Origin: Methylotenera sp.
Lineage (GTDB): Bacteria; Pseudomonadota; Gammaproteobacteria; Burkholderiales; Methylophilaceae
DNA: 64,000 bases
Assembly (NCBI GenBank): GCA_013141495.1
Contig: JABFQV010000006.1
Location: 62,001 to 126,000 of the forward strand
Direction of reading: 5' to 3'
In this document: positions 10,079-18,762 of the stretch, one piece after another
How the letters are laid out: every line of letters begins with the position of its first letter
Position numbering within the stretch: position 1 is the first letter of the stretch
Translations under genes and position numbers: made by a program
The notes under the pieces: model-generated
What the model saw: only the letters and a program-made list of their open reading frames with translations
The model's database searches: none
Told to the model about the DNA's origin: nothing

Positions 10079-10942
10079 ATGTTTTTTGATGTGCAAAAAC
10101 TTTGTCAAAAGTTAATCAGCTTTTGTTTTCTGGCTGTTTTTAGTTCGACTGTTTTTGCAGCACCAGGTTTATTCTGGAAAGCCGAATCGCCTAGCAACAA
10201 TACTATCTACCTATTTGGCACCATACACACCGACGATAATCGCGTAACTGATTTTTCGCCTGCGTTGATAGCGTCTTTGAAGTCTGTTGATGCGTTTATG
10301 ATGGAAGCTGACGCACCCAAAGACGCCAGTGTGTTAATGATGTCGGACGCAAACCTACAAACAATACTCACGCAAAATGAGCTGGATAAAGTGTATGCTT
10401 TAGCTGAGTTTCATGTCATGCCTCGAGATGTTGCCCTGCGCACTAAACCTTGGTTATTAGCCGTTATGTTTGATGCCGCTAGGCCAATCACCCCTTTTGC
10501 CCAAGACAACTTGCTGATGAGATTAGCAGAAGATTTTGGCAAAGAAGTTACCGGTATTGAAACTGCAGCAGAACATTTTTCGGCAATGGATAGCTTGAGT
10601 ATTGATGAACAACTCATCTTTTTACGTGCGGTGTTAAAACGCAGTGCGCAAACTAAAGAGCTCGATTACGAGCGACTGATTCAAGCTTACTTAGCGGGCA
10701 ATAGTGAAAAACTAACAGCACTCAATAGCAAAATTATGGCTAAAATGTTGCCGCCGTCTTTGTGGGCAAAAATGCGGAGCCAATTGCTAGACGAACGCAA
10801 TGCGGTAATGGCTGCGCGCGTGCTTGATGCCGCAAAAAATAAAAGCCTATTTGTAGCGGTAGGCGCTTCACATTTAGCGGGTAAAAATGGCCTGATTGCC
10901 AGTCTAAAGCAAGCAGGCTACCAACTCACCATAGTCAAATAG
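10079..10942 (+). CDS. TraB/GumN family protein, exported
   Basis: A 287-residue protein with an N-terminal signal peptide ending near VFAA (about residue 28). The TraB/GumN (TIKI-type) fold follows. The first motif is YLFGTIHTD (44-52), the middle has ETAAEHFSAMDSLS, and the end has VAVGASHLAGKNGL. Eukaryotic relatives are metalloproteases and the bacterial members are mostly uncharacterised. The mature protein should be periplasmic or membrane-tethered. It follows ygiQ after nine bases and may be cotranscribed. The convergent blc ends 13 bases downstream. Confidence 0.88.
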   Translation: MFFDVQKLCQKLISFCFLAVFSSTVFAAPGLFWKAESPSNNTIYLFGTIHTDDNRVTDFSPALIASLKSVDAFMMEADAPKDASVLMMSDANLQTILTQNELDKVYALAEFHVMPRDVALRTKPWLLAVMFDAARPITPFAQDNLLMRLAEDFGKEVTGIETAAEHFSAMDSLSIDEQLIFLRAVLKRSAQTKELDYERLIQAYLAGNSEKLTALNSKIMAKMLPPSLWAKMRSQLLDERNAVMAARVLDAAKNKSLFVAVGASHLAGKNGLIASLKQAGYQLTIVK

Positions 10943-10955
10943 CGCTAATGGGTAA

Positions 10956-11528
10956 CTAATGCCTGACATGGCGACCAGCTTCATTATCTATCACTTCCTC
11001 AGACTGTTGCGGGTATATCAATTTATCAGTCTCAAACCCGAGCTCTTTGGCTTGCGCAATCAAGTGCTGCTTAATTGGGTAAGAAAGTTGTGGCGTGCGC
11101 GATAATATCCAAAAGTAAGACTTATCAGGACCGCAAAGCATCACATAGTTATAGTAAGGTTTGTCGAGTGTCATAATGTTGTAAGCACCATAAAATGGCC
11201 CAAAGAAAGAAACTTTGAGCTTACCCGTACGCGAGCCGTCAGCATTGGCAGGCTCTACAAAATACGCTTTACCTTCGGCCTCTTTCCATTGATTGGTTTT
11301 GGTATTAAACCCCCGATTGATCACCTTAATGCCACCATCATCACGCAGACTATAAGTGGCGGTGACTTTATCTAAATCGCGCTCAAAACTGTGATCAAGC
11401 CGCGCAATTTCATACCAAGTGCCCAAGTATTGATTAGCATCAAAACTTTCAATGGTTTTAACGTTATCAGGAACGCCCATGCATGAAGTCAATGCAAGCG
11501 TTAGTAGCCATAACAGGGTATTTTTCAT
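10956..11528 (-). CDS. blc: Lipocalin family lipoprotein (Blc-like)
   Basis: Outer-membrane lipoprotein of the bacterial lipocalin family, which binds fatty acids or lysophospholipids. The lipobox is LTSC with Cys16. The lipocalin signature is YLGTWYEIARLDHSFERDL (34-52). Conserved later blocks are KVTATYSLRDDGGIKVINRG, KLKVSFFGPFYGAYNI and YFWILSRTP. It has 190 residues, slightly longer than E. coli Blc because of a C-terminal tail. It is convergent with the TraB-like gene. Upstream of its start lies a 53-bp tandem hairpin repeat. Confidence 0.93.
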   Translation of the reverse strand: MKNTLLWLLTLALTSCMGVPDNVKTIESFDANQYLGTWYEIARLDHSFERDLDKVTATYSLRDDGGIKVINRGFNTKTNQWKEAEGKAYFVEPANADGSRTGKLKVSFFGPFYGAYNIMTLDKPYYNYVMLCGPDKSYFWILSRTPQLSYPIKQHLIAQAKELGFETDKLIYPQQSEEVIDNEAGRHVRH

Positions 11529-11671
11529 AGAGTAGTTTCAAGGTTAAAGTACAAAATGCACCGCATAATGTTACCTGAAATTAAATGCGTTTGGCGTAAA
11601 CAGTTAAGCAAGGGTAGCTACGATGGAGTATAGCTAAATAAACTGTTTCAGTGATCACCACTCGATTTCGT

Positions 11672-11807
11672 TTAGCAATGCTTGCCAGTTTTACTGGCTT
11701 AGCAGTGCTTATCAGTTTTTCTGGTTAGCAATGCTTGCCAGTTTTACTGGCTTAGCAGTGCTTATCAGTTTTTCTGGTTAGCAATGCTTATCAGATTTCC
11801 TGATACA
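11672..11807. repeat. Tandem 53-bp double-hairpin repeat, 2.5 copies
   Basis: Two complete 53-bp units (11672-11724 and 11725-11777), identical or nearly so, and a third partial copy to 11807. Each unit holds two short hairpins, GCCAGT-TTT-ACTGGC and ATCAG-TTTTT-CTGGT, separated by TTAGCARTGCTT spacers. The partial copy has ATCAG-ATTTC-CTGAT. The same element occurs inverted at 62243-62350. It lies between two minus-strand genes (blc upstream, an uncharacterised lipoprotein downstream). Confidence 0.85.
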
Positions 11808-11822
11808 TTCCATCTAGGCTTG

Positions 11823-12443
11823 CTAATTCAGGGCATAGCGCGCAATGCTCAACTCTCCAGTGCTGGAGAGCTCGACCATTGCTTTTGTGCCGCTACGCAT
11901 TTTTCCAACGTTGGGCGGCACTAAAAATGTGATGGCCTGTTGTTTGTTGTTGGGAGAATTGTTTTCAGCGACACCTACCGCAATTTGCCATTGGGGCCAT
12001 TCTTGATGAGGCGGGATGTTGGTTGAGCCTTGTAATCTTGCCTTTTCAAATGTACTTTGTTTTTCATCGCCAATGAGTAGGTTCCAAACTTCCACACTCA
12101 CTAATTTGCTTTCTTGCATATATTGAATCGGCGTTTCAATTTCAGATGGTGTTTGTGGTAAAGGATCAACTTGCGGCTGAATAGTCTCAAATCCTAAACG
12201 TAAAAAAGCCATTTGGTAATCGTCTGGTACGGCAGTGTCTTTGAGCGGCGGGCTTTGGGCGGCTAGTTTTTCATTGCGCTCATGCGTATCCATGGCGGCG
12301 GCAGTAGCTTGGTCTGCGCCTTGCATCAGTAATGATCTCGCTATTTGTTGTGCAATAGAGCCGCCAAGGCAGCCGCACAGCGTCAGTGACGCAAGTGTCA
12401 AAGTACACCATTTTATGGCTAGCTGTTTTATCGCAAGAGGCAT
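11823..12443 (-). CDS. Uncharacterised lipoprotein
   Basis: A 206-residue protein that I do not recognise. The N-terminus (MPLAIKQLAIKWCTLTLASL) is basic then hydrophobic and ends in TLCGC, a lipobox-like motif with Cys25 as the probable lipidated residue. The mature part has a proline-rich stretch around 90-110 and a C-terminal region with alternating hydrophobic residues (WQIAVGVAENN, AITFLVPPNVGKM, KAMVELSSTGEL) that suggests a beta-sandwich. It is in the same direction as the EamA transporter upstream, with a 105-base gap. Its 3' end abuts the hairpin repeats. Confidence 0.6.
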   Translation of the reverse strand: MPLAIKQLAIKWCTLTLASLTLCGCLGGSIAQQIARSLLMQGADQATAAAMDTHERNEKLAAQSPPLKDTAVPDDYQMAFLRLGFETIQPQVDPLPQTPSEIETPIQYMQESKLVSVEVWNLLIGDEKQSTFEKARLQGSTNIPPHQEWPQWQIAVGVAENNSPNNKQQAITFLVPPNVGKMRSGTKAMVELSSTGELSIARYALN

Positions 12444-12548
12444 GTTGATTGATGACGATGCTTTTAACGCGGGAGGGTTAGATTACTGCCGTAGGCTTCG
12501 GCTGTCTAGTAAATTTTTTGATGGCAATACTTCTAGTGCCCAATCGCA

Positions 12549-13466
12549 TTATTTTTGTGTCGAGCGAATGCCGATTATCCCGCTTAAAATAATCAAAGCA
12601 ATGGCAATCCAGGCATCTAAGCTTAGATGCTCGTGCCACCATAATACGCCAAACAAGCTGGCTAATAATACTGTCACGTAAGCTAAACTTGCAACCGCCA
12701 TGGTGTCACCGGTGCGATAGGCACGTGTCATGGCGAGCTGTGCAATGGTGGCAGCCAAGCCTAACCCAAGTAGCAAAAGCAAATCTTGCCAACCAAGGGG
12801 GTGAAAAGTATTAAAGTGAGTCGCGCCAAAAATGCTGGAGAGGGCGCCTTGGGGTGCAAATAGCATCCATAGCCCTGCGCCAATGGTGGAAATTAGCGTG
12901 AAATAAAACACGGTGCGCCAATCAGGTTCGTTGGCTTGGCCTAATTGCTTTACATGTATATAAGCGAGTGCTGCGCCCATGCCTGAGAGTAAGCCTAGTG
13001 AGGCTGCCAGCCAATCTTTTTGGCTAAAGCTAGGTTTAAGTAACAGGCTAATGCCTATAAAGCCGATAACAAGACCGATGAGTAATGTTTTTTTAGGTTT
13101 TTCATGCAGTAAAAATGGTGTAAACAGCGCCAAAAATAACGGTGAGGTGTAATTGAGCGTAATGGCGGTGGCTAAAGGTAAATGTGCGATTGCATAAAAA
13201 AATAAAATCAGTGATGCAAAGCCTACCACTGCACGTGACATTTGTTTGTATATGAAGGGTGTAGCTAAGGATAGTTTTTGCGTATAGATATAAATCCAGA
13301 TAACCATTAAACCAAATAATGAACGATAAAATACCAACTCAGCACTGCTGAATTTTTGGGCGCCAATTTTAACCAGTGCGCCCATGATGGCAAAGCCAAG
13401 GGCTGCGACTAGCATCCATAGGCTACCGAGGTTAGGTAAGCTAAAGTTAATGCGTTTAAATTTCAA
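12549..13466 (-). CDS. DMT superfamily (EamA) transporter
   Basis: A 305-residue inner-membrane protein with about ten hydrophobic helices in two EamA repeats, the standard drug/metabolite transporter architecture. Family signals include GALVKIGAQKFSSAELVFYR in the first repeat and HLPLATAITLNYTSPLFLAL at the end of helix 4. The second repeat has AMTRAYRTGDTMAVASLAYV, the typical S-adenosylmethionine-carrier-like or YojE-like pattern. The substrate cannot be told from sequence. It is 18 bases downstream of the GNAT gene on the same strand, so the two may form an operon. Confidence 0.9.
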   Translation of the reverse strand: MKFKRINFSLPNLGSLWMLVAALGFAIMGALVKIGAQKFSSAELVFYRSLFGLMVIWIYIYTQKLSLATPFIYKQMSRAVVGFASLILFFYAIAHLPLATAITLNYTSPLFLALFTPFLLHEKPKKTLLIGLVIGFIGISLLLKPSFSQKDWLAASLGLLSGMGAALAYIHVKQLGQANEPDWRTVFYFTLISTIGAGLWMLFAPQGALSSIFGATHFNTFHPLGWQDLLLLLGLGLAATIAQLAMTRAYRTGDTMAVASLAYVTVLLASLFGVLWWHEHLSLDAWIAIALIILSGIIGIRSTQK

Positions 13467-13484
13467 CTAAAGCTTGTAAGATTA

Positions 13485-13949
13485 TTATTGGCGATCAATT
13501 TTAAATTTCTCGGCTAGATTTATATTCATAATCGTGGCAGATTCATCTAAATAGTGTTCTTCAGTAACATATTGCCACCCCAGTTTTTCATACAGTTTGC
13601 GAGCTGATGTGGTGTAGAGCCATAATTGATTTATACCCATTCGGGCAGCCTCTTGCATCGCATGTTGTGATAACAATAAGCCAATGCCTCGTCCTCGATA
13701 TTCTTTTTTGACATAGACACCACCAAGCCATGGCGAGAGTTCCGGGTGCGTTATCATGTCGTCATTAACCAGCATGGCTGTGCCTACAGGGATGTTGCCA
13801 TTAATCGCTACGTAAATTGTCGGGATTTTATCTTTATTGATGGAGTGCAGTACTTGCTGTTCCCAGTCACTACCCCACTCATCTCTATGCCAGGCTGCTA
13901 TTGCTGGAAGCATATCAAGGTGATGCGATATGTTTTCGATAATCATCAT
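13485..13949 (-). CDS. GNAT family N-acetyltransferase
   Basis: A 154-residue acetyltransferase with the GNAT core. Beta-4/alpha-3 includes LGGVYVKKEYRGRGIGLLLSQ, with the acetyl-CoA pyrophosphate-binding R-G-R-G-I-G. This is followed by AARMGINQLWLYTTSARKLYEKLGW, the common end of the fold. The N-terminus has DMLPAIAAWHRDEWG, seen in small-molecule GNATs. The substrate is unknown. The gene precedes the EamA transporter (18 bases) and follows an unknown membrane protein gene on the same strand (18-base gap). Confidence 0.88.
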   Translation of the reverse strand: MMIIENISHHLDMLPAIAAWHRDEWGSDWEQQVLHSINKDKIPTIYVAINGNIPVGTAMLVNDDMITHPELSPWLGGVYVKKEYRGRGIGLLLSQHAMQEAARMGINQLWLYTTSARKLYEKLGWQYVTEEHYLDESATIMNINLAEKFKIDRQ

Positions 13950-13967
13950 TTGCTTTCGACTATAGCG

Positions 13968-14729
13968 TTAATTTGCAACACTAAATTCATCTTTAAGTTG
14001 GTTTATTGCGTTTTGGGTAATTTCGTGTCTTTTTACAGGAAAGCATTTAACGTCGTTTTCAGTTAAGTTTTTCTTAACAAGCGTTTCTATTTTAAGTCTT
14101 ACTTGTTTAGAGCACTCATGAAGGTCGCAATGAAATAAATTGATAAAATCATTATCGTATCTATAACCCTCTTGTATGAGGAAGTACCTAAGGGATGGGC
14201 TTGTTAGATACAATCCGCGCATATAACTTACCCATACTTCGCTAATATCCTTACTCATAGCTGTTTGCGATGAGTAGATATTTTCCCACTGATCGCACAT
14301 TATTTCGCATGCTGTCATCACACGATCCCATTCCCATCGGTTATGTGTAGGTTCAGAATTGGACGAGCCAATATTGGGGACAGGGACGCAGTCATAAAAA
14401 TATGGGCGTAAATTGTGTTCTTTCTCAGTAAATAGATTGAGTACTGCGATGCCGGTTTCATAGACCTGTGCGTTAGTTTGTACTTCAAGCACTTCTCTTT
14501 CCCGTTTGATTTGTTGCCATAGAAAGAAAAATCCAGCGATTGTTGCTAACGCACTCGTCCAATCACCTGCATTACCAATAGCATCCCAGTTGTCGGTAAC
14601 GTTAGGTAGTGGAATGGCGAGAAATAGTGTTACGACCTTAAAAATAGCTAATAGAGAGGTGATTGCCCAAACGAGGATAATTAGACCACCGATTACTTTT
14701 GCTAATGGTATTAAAAATCGTAACGTCAT
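13968..14729 (-). CDS. Membrane protein of unknown function
   Basis: About 253 residues from the ATG at 14729, where AAAGG lies nine bases upstream. An ATG two codons earlier (14735) is possible. A much longer frame from 14876 has no ribosome site, so I reject it. The N-terminus carries two hydrophobic stretches (PLAKVIGGLIILVWAITSLL and WTSALATIAGFFFLWQQI), followed by a KREREVLEVQTNAQ segment likely to be helical. The C-terminal 180 residues are soluble, rich in aromatic and cysteine residues. The layout resembles small DUF4760-type membrane proteins, but I cannot confirm that. Confidence 0.6.
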   Translation of the reverse strand: MTLRFLIPLAKVIGGLIILVWAITSLLAIFKVVTLFLAIPLPNVTDNWDAIGNAGDWTSALATIAGFFFLWQQIKREREVLEVQTNAQVYETGIAVLNLFTEKEHNLRPYFYDCVPVPNIGSSNSEPTHNRWEWDRVMTACEIMCDQWENIYSSQTAMSKDISEVWVSYMRGLYLTSPSLRYFLIQEGYRYDNDFINLFHCDLHECSKQVRLKIETLVKKNLTENDVKCFPVKRHEITQNAINQLKDEFSVAN

Positions 14730-14994
14730 TGACATCAGCCTTTTGCAACTTACATTCACCTTTAGCACCCCGAATATTTTTATTGAGCATATTATCCACG
14801 ATGCGCCTGAATGGAGCAAATTGTTGGCGCTCCACATCATTTTTAAGATTGATAATGAAACCGGATAATGATGCAAAACTTGCCAATATTGAGGTTTTCA
14901 GCTACTCTCACAGGGGTTGCAGGCCATTCTATTATGGCCGTAACGCGTTTCTATTACGTAAGCACAAACAAAAATCAAGTATTGAGTAGATCAA

Positions 14995-16176
14995 ATGTCA
15001 GACCATTTAATGAATACCTATAACCGTCAGCCAGTAACCTTTACTAAGGGTGAGGGTGTTTGGCTATGGGATGTTGCAGGTGAAAAGTATTTAGATGCCC
15101 TTGCAGGCGTAGCGGTAAACGGTTTGGGGCATGCGCACCCAGCGTTGGTTAAAGCGATTGGCGAGCAAGCTGCCAAGCTCATTCATGTGTCCAACATTTA
15201 TCAAATTGCGGAACAGTCTGCATTGGCAGATAAGTTGTGCGAAATTTCAGGCATGGATAAAGTGTTTTTCTGCAACTCAGGCTGTGAGGCGAATGAGGCC
15301 GCGATTAAAATAGCACGGCTTTATGGTCACAATAAAGGCATAGAAACCCCTGAAATTATTGTGATGGAACAATCTTTCCATGGGCGTACCTTGGCCACAC
15401 TTTCAGCCACGGGCAACCGTAAGGTGCAAGCCGGTTTTGAACCGCTGGTGAGCGGATTTATTCGCGTGCCTTACGATGATGTTGAAGCCGTGAAACAGGT
15501 AGCGTTACATCATTCCAACATCGTTGCAATATTGGTTGAGCCAGTGCAGGGCGAAGGCGGCATTAACATTCCTAAAGATGCAGGCGGTTACTTGGAAGCC
15601 TTGCGCCAAATTTGCGATGCACACGGCTGGCTGTTAATGTTGGACGAAGTGCAGACTGGCATCGCTCGCACTGGCACTTGGTTTTCGTTTCAACACACGC
15701 CAATCAAACCTGATGTAATGACCCTTGCGAAGGGCTTGGGCTCAGGCGTACCAATCGGTGCTTGTGTGGCAAGTGGCAAGGCGGCCGAGGTTTTTACTTA
15801 CGGCAAGCATGGTTCGACGTTCGGCGGCAACCCATTAGCGACTGCGGCTGGGCTGGCAACGCTTAATATTATCGAAGAAGAAGGTTTGCGTGAGAACGCT
15901 GAAAAAATCGGTAATCTAATCCGCGAAGGTTTTAATGCTCAATTTAAAGATACCCAAGGCGTAGTGATGGTGCGCAATGCTGGTTTGATGATAGGCATTG
16001 AGTTAGACCGTCCATGCGGTGAGTTAGTGAGTATGGCATTAGCGGCTAAACTACTGATTAACGTAACCGCAGATAATGTGGTGCGCTTATTACCACCGTT
16101 GGTGATGAGCGAGGCTGAGGCGGCGGAGTTGGTGCAACGTTTAGCGGCTTTGATTAAAACATTTTTAACGAAATAA
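14995..16176 (+). CDS. argD: Acetylornithine aminotransferase
   Basis: PLP enzyme that transaminates N-acetylglutamate semialdehyde in arginine synthesis, and often succinyldiaminopimelate in lysine synthesis. It has 393 residues, standard for class III aminotransferases. Typical blocks are LDALAGVAVNGLGHAHP, FCNSGCEANEAAIK and MLDEVQTGIARTG. The PLP-binding lysine is in MTLAKGLGSG (Lys246). It is followed by argF and argG in the same direction with gaps of 66 and 36 bases. The short palindrome GGCCAT-N6-ATGGCC at 14922-14939 lies upstream, and its role is unknown. Confidence 0.95.
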   Translation: MSDHLMNTYNRQPVTFTKGEGVWLWDVAGEKYLDALAGVAVNGLGHAHPALVKAIGEQAAKLIHVSNIYQIAEQSALADKLCEISGMDKVFFCNSGCEANEAAIKIARLYGHNKGIETPEIIVMEQSFHGRTLATLSATGNRKVQAGFEPLVSGFIRVPYDDVEAVKQVALHHSNIVAILVEPVQGEGGINIPKDAGGYLEALRQICDAHGWLLMLDEVQTGIARTGTWFSFQHTPIKPDVMTLAKGLGSGVPIGACVASGKAAEVFTYGKHGSTFGGNPLATAAGLATLNIIEEEGLRENAEKIGNLIREGFNAQFKDTQGVVMVRNAGLMIGIELDRPCGELVSMALAAKLLINVTADNVVRLLPPLVMSEAEAAELVQRLAALIKTFLTK

Positions 16177-16242
16177 ATACTAATCAATTATTTACAACTA
16201 TTTAACTGTAGTCAGTTTCAATAAAAGCTGAGCTACCAAACT

Positions 16243-17160
16243 ATGATGGCAATAAAACATTTTTTACAATTTAATGATCTAAACCGCGATGAGCTCGAGC
16301 ATGTGTTTGAGCGCACGCGCTGGATTAAAAGCCAATTCAAGGCTTATCAACAATACTGGCCGTTACAAGACCGCACATTGGTGATGATTTTTGAAAAAGC
16401 CAGTACCCGCACACGACTCTCGTTTGAAGCGGGCATGCAGCAATTGGGTGGTTCAGCCATCTATTTGAACACGCGTGATTCACAGCTTGGACGTGGTGAG
16501 CCGGTAGAAGACGCTGCGCAGGTGATTTCACGCATGAGCGATATCGTGATGATTCGTACTTATGAGCAGGAGATTATCGAACGCTTTGCGGCTAACTCTC
16601 GTGTGCCTGTAATCAACGGATTAACCAATGAATACCACCCATGTCAAACATTAGCCGACATTTTTACTTTTATTGAACACCGTGGTTCTATTCAAGGAAA
16701 AACAGTGGCTTGGATAGGCGACAGTAATAACGTATGCAACACATGGTTGCAGGCGGCAGAAGTGCTGGATTTTAACGTGCATGTGTCAACGCCACCAGGC
16801 TATGAAGTTGAGCCTGAACGTGCCAATTTATATGGTAATGATCACTTTGAAGTATTTGCAGACCCGATGGATGCAGCAAGAGGCGCTGATTTAGTAACGA
16901 CCGATGTGTGGACTAGCATGGGTTTTGAAGCGGAAAATGAAGAGCGCATGCGTGACTTTGCCGATTGGCAGGTTGATAGCGATATGATGCGCGTGGCTGC
17001 AAAAAATGCTTTGTTCATGCATTGTTTACCTGCACATCGTGGCGAGGAAGTTGCGGCCGATGTGATTGATGGCGCACAAAGTGTGGTGTGGGATGAGGCG
17101 GAGAATCGTCTGCATACCCAAAAAGCACTGATGGAATATTTATTATTAGGTAAGGTTTAA
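16243..17160 (+). CDS. argF: Ornithine carbamoyltransferase
   Basis: Makes citrulline from ornithine and carbamoyl phosphate. It has 305 residues. The carbamoyl phosphate motif is EKASTRTRLSFEAG with the S-T-R-T-R core. HPCQTLADI and the ornithine-binding HCLPAHRGEE near the C-terminus are all intact. ATG codons at 16243 and 16246 are both possible starts. It lies between argD and argG. The order argD-argF-argG gives three steps of the arginine pathway in one transcription unit. Confidence 0.96.
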   Translation: MMAIKHFLQFNDLNRDELEHVFERTRWIKSQFKAYQQYWPLQDRTLVMIFEKASTRTRLSFEAGMQQLGGSAIYLNTRDSQLGRGEPVEDAAQVISRMSDIVMIRTYEQEIIERFAANSRVPVINGLTNEYHPCQTLADIFTFIEHRGSIQGKTVAWIGDSNNVCNTWLQAAEVLDFNVHVSTPPGYEVEPERANLYGNDHFEVFADPMDAARGADLVTTDVWTSMGFEAENEERMRDFADWQVDSDMMRVAAKNALFMHCLPAHRGEEVAADVIDGAQSVVWDEAENRLHTQKALMEYLLLGKV

Positions 17161-17196
17161 CCAATTATTAAGTTTTATTAGGGAAAAATTTAAGCA

Positions 17197-18417
17197 ATGA
17201 GTAAAGTCAATAAAGTAGTTTTAGCCTATTCCGGCGGCTTGGATACCTCAGTGATTCTGAAGTGGCTGCAAGATGAATATAAGTGTGAAATCGTTACCTT
17301 CACTGCTGATTTAGGTCAAGGTGAAGAGCTGGAGCCAGCACGTTCTAAGGCTAAAGCAGCTGGCGTGAAAGAAATTTACATTGATGACGTGCGTGAAGAA
17401 TTCGTGCGTGACTTTGTGTTTCCGATGTTTCGCGCTAACACCGTGTATGAAGGTGAATACTTGCTGGGCACTTCAATCGCGCGCCCGTTAATTGCAAAAC
17501 GTTTGATTGAAATTGCGGCTGAAACTAACGCTGATGCAATTTCACACGGTGCAACGGGTAAAGGTAATGACCAGGTACGCTTTGAGCTGGGCGCTTATGC
17601 GTTGAACCCAAATATTCAAATTATCGCGCCATGGCGCGAGTGGGATTTGTTAAGCCGTGAAAAACTGATGGCTTATGCCGAAAAACATGGCATTCCCGTC
17701 GAGATGAAGCATAAACAAGGCGGCAGTCCATACAGCATGGACGCTAATTTGCTGCATATTTCATACGAAGGCCGTCACTTGGAGGACCCAGCTGCAGAGG
17801 CTGAAGAATCAATGTGGCGTTGGAGTGTGAGCCCGGAAAAAGCACCTGATGCCGCTGAGTATTTAGATATTGAATATGTGAATGGTGACCCGGTGAGCTT
17901 GAATGGTGAAGCCATGAAGCCGCATGAGTTACTGGCACATTTGAATGCAATTGGCGGTAAGCACGGTGTTGGCCGTTTAGATTTGGTTGAGAACCGCTAC
18001 GTTGGCATGAAATCTCGTGGCTGCTACGAAACACCAGGTGGCACAATTATGCTTAAAGCGCATCGTGCAATTGAATCAATTACGTTAGACCGCGAAGTTG
18101 CACACTTAAAAGATGACTTGATGCCACGTTACGCCAGCATGATTTATAACGGATACTGGTGGAGCCCGGAGCGCATTGCCTTACAGACGTTGATAGACCA
18201 TACTCAGACTTCTGTAAATGGCTGGGTACGTGTAAAACTTTACAAAGGCAACGTGATTGTGACTGGGCGTGACAGTAAAACAGACTCTTTGTTTGATTCT
18301 TCTATTGCAACCTTTGAAGATGACAAAGGCGCGTACGATCAAAAAGATGCTGGTGGATTTATTAAATTAAATGCGTTAAGAATGCGTATTGCAGCAAATT
18401 TAAGAAGTAGAAAATAG
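17197..18417 (+). CDS. argG: Argininosuccinate synthase
   Basis: ATP-dependent ligase that joins citrulline and aspartate. The N-terminal PP-loop motif AYSGGLDTS (residues 9-17) and the blocks [15 protein letters not shown] and [18 protein letters not shown] are intact. It has 406 residues, the length usual for the short bacterial type. A clear AGGGAAAA ribosome site precedes the start. It is the last gene of the arg unit and is closed by a strong rho-independent terminator about 100 bases downstream. Confidence 0.97.
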   Translation: MSKVNKVVLAYSGGLDTSVILKWLQDEYKCEIVTFTADLGQGEELEPARSKAKAAGVKEIYIDDVREEFVRDFVFPMFRANTVYEGEYLLGTSIARPLIAKRLIEIAAETNADAISHGATGKGNDQVRFELGAYALNPNIQIIAPWREWDLLSREKLMAYAEKHGIPVEMKHKQGGSPYSMDANLLHISYEGRHLEDPAAEAEESMWRWSVSPEKAPDAAEYLDIEYVNGDPVSLNGEAMKPHELLAHLNAIGGKHGVGRLDLVENRYVGMKSRGCYETPGGTIMLKAHRAIESITLDREVAHLKDDLMPRYASMIYNGYWWSPERIALQTLIDHTQTSVNGWVRVKLYKGNVIVTGRDSKTDSLFDSSIATFEDDKGAYDQKDAGGFIKLNALRMRIAANLRSRK

Positions 18418-18514
18418 CCAAAAAATACTACATTGCTGCACTAGATTGAAAAAAACACCTATTCACACCATCCGTTACGTAAAGGTGTTGATATTTAAGT
18501 CGGTGAAGTCAATA

Positions 18515-18548
18515 AAAGCCCTATCAGGAAACTGACAGGGCTTTTTTT
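18515..18548 (+). terminator. Rho-independent terminator after argG
   Basis: A 12-bp stem AAGCCCTATCAG / CTGACAGGGCTT with one mismatch and a GAAA tetraloop, followed directly by seven T residues at 18542-18548. It lies 98 bases past the argG stop and separates the arginine genes from the secretion locus. Confidence 0.9.
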
Positions 18549-18762
18549 ATTCAATCTGAATAACGTTGATCAGGGCGTTTGTGCGCTACGAAAAGTATCT
18601 GAGCGACCACTTTACGGTTTTGGCTATATTGAAACTACTGGTAATTGGCCAATTGTAAACTTTTGTTAAGATTTCTACCCTGCGTGCCATGGATGCTAAT
18701 AGTTATTGTATCCTTATCAGGGTAACAGTAAGAAATCATACCAATAACTAACAATAAAGCTA
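18549..18762. other. Intergenic leader ahead of the tpsB gene
   Basis: Together with the terminator this completes a 345-base gene-free gap. I see no ORF, RNA gene or clear repeat. It must contain the promoter of the two-partner secretion genes, but no convincing -35/-10 pair stands out. Confidence 0.4.

Noticed and set aside
11672-11807. CRISPR-like array
   Set aside because: The units are directly adjacent, with no unique spacers, and contain two hairpins each. There are no cas genes nearby.
14730-14876. Extended N-terminus of the 13968 membrane protein gene
   Set aside because: The extra 49 residues lack a ribosome site and family-like character. AAAGG is well placed for the ATG at 14729.
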